DNA from: Bacteroidales bacterium | GTDB lineage: Bacteria > Bacteroidota > Bacteroidia > Bacteroidales > WCHB1-69 | Assembly (NCBI GenBank): GCA_012518765.1 | Contig: JAAYRN010000114.1 | Span: 1 to 15,408, forward strand | Direction of reading: 5' to 3' | DNA: 15,408 nt | Part shown: one piece after another, positions 12,965 to 15,408 of the stretch | Position numbering within the stretch: the stretch's first letter is position 1 | Layout: the number at the start of each line of letters is the position of its first letter | The notes under the pieces: generated by a model | Databases searched by the model: none | The model's input: only the letters and a program-made list of their open reading frames with translations | What the model was told of the DNA's origin: nothing | Program-made: the position numbers and the translations under genes

Positions 12965-13540
12965 TCAAGCATGTATCAGAGAAATAATATTTTCGCTTGG
13001 GATTTTGGTTTGCTTACTAAGATATTCTCTTCCTTTTAAGGAATCAATTTCCAACAGAAAAGCAAAACAAATATTATCAGGATTTAAAGGAGCAAAACTT
13101 CCTTTTTCTACTTCTTTTTCCAATAATTTATAAGCCGCTTCAGCCGTTCCTCCCGTAGCTAACACATCATCGAAAACAACAATTTTATCGTGATAATTTA
13201 GCAGAGACATGTCCATAACCAATTCATCTGTACCGTATTCCAACTGATATTCTATGGAACGCAAGCTGTCGTAATTGGGTAATTTTCCTTTTTTACGAAT
13301 GGGAACAAGTCCCGCGTTTAACAAAGTAGCCACTATGCCTCCCATGATAAAACCACGGGCTTCGATGGCTATTAATTTGGTAGAATAAGGCATGATGATG
13401 TCAATATCCATAGCCAAATCGTTAGAAGCTGCTTGCAAGGCTTTCCAATTGACTAACAAAGGATTTATATCTTGAAATACAACTCCTTTTTGAGGAAAAT
13501 CGGGCAGTTTACGAATTAATGAACCATAGTCTTTTGTCAT
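12965..13540 (-). CDS. apt: Adenine phosphoribosyltransferase
   Basis: Apt converts adenine and PRPP to AMP plus pyrophosphate in purine salvage (cytoplasm). The 191-residue protein carries the family landmarks: IRKLPDFPQKGVVFQDINPLL (9-29), IEARGF (59-64), PIRKKGKLP (80-88), YQLEYGTDEL (98-107) and the PRPP-binding loop VVFDDVLATGGTA (121-133). It is slightly longer than the usual 170-180 residues, the extra lying in the C-terminal part. The start is 4 bp after the ABC ATPase stop codon, so it is probably translated from the HlyD-ABC transcript. No promoter of its own is visible. The unit ends at the bidirectional terminator. Confidence 0.96.
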   Translation of the reverse strand: MTKDYGSLIRKLPDFPQKGVVFQDINPLLVNWKALQAASNDLAMDIDIIMPYSTKLIAIEARGFIMGGIVATLLNAGLVPIRKKGKLPNYDSLRSIEYQLEYGTDELVMDMSLLNYHDKIVVFDDVLATGGTAEAAYKLLEKEVEKGSFAPLNPDNICFAFLLEIDSLKGREYLSKQTKIPSENIISLIHA

Positions 13541-13544
13541 AATT

Positions 13545-14465
13545 TTATAGTATTTCTGGTTGTGAGTACATGAGTTGTATAAAACAATCTTCGGTATTGG
13601 GTTGAATAGGTTTTATGCTGTTGTAGCTTATCTGATTGTCTTGTAAATATTTTTCTAAAAACGCAACTCCCTTGCTATCGTTCATTACTACATTTACTTG
13701 TTGTCCTGACGCATAGGAGTTTTCTATTTGTTGTTCTTCTTTCAGCAACAACAATAATTTATATATTTCATGGGTGTAAATGGCATATAAATTTCCCTTA
13801 AATTCGGAAAGAATTTGCGAAGGGGTATTTACATTGAGTATTTTCCCTTTTTGTATCAAAGCAATGCGGTCGCACAAAGAGGCTTCGTCCATGTAAGAGG
13901 TGGACACCAAAACGCTAATATCTTCGTTTTTTAAGGTTTTCAATATTTCCCAAAATTCATAGCGAGACACGGGATCTACTCCTGTGGTTGGTTCGTCTAA
14001 AACAAGAACTACAGGTCTGTGTACCAAAGCACAACATAAGGCTAATTTTTGTTTCATACCTCCCGACAAATTACCAGCTAAGCGGTCTTGAAAAGGAAGT
14101 AATTGCTCCCAAATAGGTTTGATTAAATCATAATTTTTTTCTATACTTTCGCCGTATAAAGTGGCAAAAAATTCAAGATTTTCAATGCAACTCAAATCTT
14201 TATACAATGAAAATTGTCCAGGTAAATAGCCTATAATTCTTCTTATTTCTTGATAATCAGCTATTAAATCATAACCGTCAATGGTAGCACACCCACTATC
14301 GGGATTGAGTAAAGTAACTAAAATATTAAAAAAAGTGGATTTACCTGCTCCGTCTGGTCCTATAAGTCCAAATAGTTCTCCTCTATTAATGGATAGGGAG
14401 ACTTGCTGTAAGGCTTCTGTTTTATCAAAAGTTTTAGATATATTTTCACTTTTAATTACTTCCAT
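13545..14465 (-). CDS. ABC transporter ATP-binding protein, YbhF-like drug-efflux type
   Basis: This 306-residue ATPase has Walker A GPDGAGKS (36-43), Q-loop Q84 (LPGQFSLY), signature LSGGM (133-137), Walker B VLVLDEP (153-159) and D-loop TTGVDP. The switch histidine is replaced by serine (STSYMDEA, S200). A STxYMDEA form without His is typical of YbhF-like exporters, so this need not mean loss of activity. A C-terminal extension of about 80 residues (227-306) is typical of exporter ATPases of the ABC-2 group. It begins 15 bp after the membrane fusion protein gene, an arrangement like YbhG-YbhF. The expected ABC-2 permease does not follow; apt does. Substrate unknown. Confidence 0.93.
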   Translation of the reverse strand: MEVIKSENISKTFDKTEALQQVSLSINRGELFGLIGPDGAGKSTFFNILVTLLNPDSGCATIDGYDLIADYQEIRRIIGYLPGQFSLYKDLSCIENLEFFATLYGESIEKNYDLIKPIWEQLLPFQDRLAGNLSGGMKQKLALCCALVHRPVVLVLDEPTTGVDPVSRYEFWEILKTLKNEDISVLVSTSYMDEASLCDRIALIQKGKILNVNTPSQILSEFKGNLYAIYTHEIYKLLLLLKEEQQIENSYASGQQVNVVMNDSKGVAFLEKYLQDNQISYNSIKPIQPNTEDCFIQLMYSQPEIL

Positions 14466-14480
14466 CTCAGGCGTTTGAGT

Positions 14481-15380
14481 TTAGTTAAAAACAACATCTC
14501 CGGGCATACCTACTTTGATTCCTCCATCGTTTTTAACACTGATTTTAACCGCATACACTAAATTTACCCTCTCGTTTTTAGTTTGAATCATTTTGGGAGT
14601 AAATTCCGATTCATCGGAAATCCATGTTATACAACCCTGATACGTTTTTAATTTTCCTTTTTTCTTGTCTATACGTACCTTACAAGTATCGCCTAATTTC
14701 AAATCAGATAATTGATCCTCGGTTACATATACTTTTAATGTCATTTTCGACACATCGGCAATTTTAAATATAGGACGACCTGTGCTGATAAATTCAAATT
14801 TATTAATGTATTTTTTTAGCACAACCCCTTTGATAGGGCTTGTAATCAACGACTTTTGTATAGCATCTTCCAATGCCATTACCTGATACCGCATGGCATC
14901 TATTTGCGACAATACACTTTCGTTTTGTACGCTTAGGTTAGAACGTGTAGCATCTAATTGACTACGCGTAACTTGTATTTCTGTATTCAAATCATCCATT
15001 TGTTTATTAGTGGCAGCCTTGGACTGTATTAAGCTTTGCAGGCGTTTTTTCTCGTTCATCATACCGGTAAGTTTCTCTTGTAAAGCCCTCACCTGCTTAG
15101 GAATATCTGCCATTTGAACCGAAGTTCCCTCTATTTGTGCATTGAGTTGCTGCTTTTGTAAATACAGCTGTAACGTGTCTATAAGTCCTATGTGTTGACC
15201 CGCTACCAAACTTTGTCCTTCTTCTAAGTCTAAATCGATTATTTTTCCATTTCCTTCGGCTGAAACAATGATTTCGTCTGCCTCGAACAAACCATAGGCA
15301 TCGGGTTTTTTACCACTATTTGAACATGAAAATGAAAGTATTAAAACTAAAAAAAATGTGATTTTGCATCTACTTTTCAT
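14481..15380 (-). CDS. HlyD-family membrane fusion protein, probable lipoprotein
   Basis: The 299-residue protein is the periplasmic adaptor of a tripartite exporter. It starts with a basic, hydrophobic signal (MKSRCKITFFLVLILSFSC); C19 is a plausible lipidation site, although the -3 residue is serine rather than Leu/Val/Ile. Residues 30-68 form the first half of a biotinyl-lipoyl-like domain (GLFEADEIIVSAEGNGKI). About 70-170 is a long alpha-helical hairpin with heptads. From about 172 the second lipoyl half (ITSPIKGVVLKKYINKFEFISTGRPIFKIAD) and a beta-barrel follow, ending GMPGDVVFN. Paired with the ABC ATPase 15 bp downstream, it resembles YbhG-type systems. Only 28 bp upstream is visible, so its promoter and any partner outer-membrane channel lie outside the window. 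Confidence 0.92.
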   Translation of the reverse strand: MKSRCKITFFLVLILSFSCSNSGKKPDAYGLFEADEIIVSAEGNGKIIDLDLEEGQSLVAGQHIGLIDTLQLYLQKQQLNAQIEGTSVQMADIPKQVRALQEKLTGMMNEKKRLQSLIQSKAATNKQMDDLNTEIQVTRSQLDATRSNLSVQNESVLSQIDAMRYQVMALEDAIQKSLITSPIKGVVLKKYINKFEFISTGRPIFKIADVSKMTLKVYVTEDQLSDLKLGDTCKVRIDKKKGKLKTYQGCITWISDESEFTPKMIQTKNERVNLVYAVKISVKNDGGIKVGMPGDVVFN

Positions 15381-15408
15381 AAAATAATGTCTTTATTTTT
15401 TATGGCTA

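Noticed and set aside
13545..14465. Degenerate ABC ATPase pseudogene because of the missing histidine
   Set aside because: All other motifs and the full length are intact, and the variant fits the YbhF-like group.

Overview
This window looks like a chromosomal segment of a low-G+C member of the Bacteroidota. The evidence is a type IX secretion (T9SS) sorting-domain protein, a DUF1573 protein, a five-repeat DUF349 protein, a DUF6913-like protein, and at least four upstream sites that fit the Bacteroidota -7 promoter consensus TAnnTTTG. The sequence does not settle the order. All protein genes are on the minus strand. The only gene on the plus strand is a tRNA-Asn(GUU).

Layout from left to right. 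(1) Positions 1-1933 are an accessory surface-protein region. A secreted fibre-like protein runs off the left edge inside a nearly perfect 90-bp (30-residue) tandem repeat array. Upstream of it is a small T9SS-exported protein. Palindromic REP-like elements lie between the two genes, and one lies inside the T9SS sorting domain. The small gene has a long upstream region with a strong inverted repeat and a G8 tract. (2) Positions 1934-6925 read, in transcription order, dnaA, a DUF1573 protein, cysS and lgt, with short gaps (59, 8 and 29 bp). This is probably one housekeeping transcription unit, driven from a TAnnTTTGCA box about 125 bp upstream of dnaA. (3) Positions 7260-11940 read DUF349 protein, OPT-family transporter and a YigZ/IMPACT-family protein, with gaps of 22 and 0 bp, again an apparent operon with its own -7 box. 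(4) Positions 12057-12599 hold a lone DUF6913-like gene. (5) The tRNA-Asn gene ends in a near-perfect palindromic terminator that also serves the convergent unit on its right. (6) Positions 12965-15380 read HlyD-type membrane fusion protein, ABC ATPase and apt, with gaps of 15 and 4 bp. This is an efflux-type pair followed directly by purine salvage, with no permease gene in the window.

Most of the window is ordinary core-genome content: replication initiation, cysteine charging, lipoprotein maturation, purine salvage and peptide transport. The unusual material is concentrated in the first 1.9 kb, where surface genes, a fresh tandem expansion and mobile-looking palindromes meet. One palindrome seems to have become coding sequence. 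I found no defence system, phage module, insertion sequence or CRISPR array.
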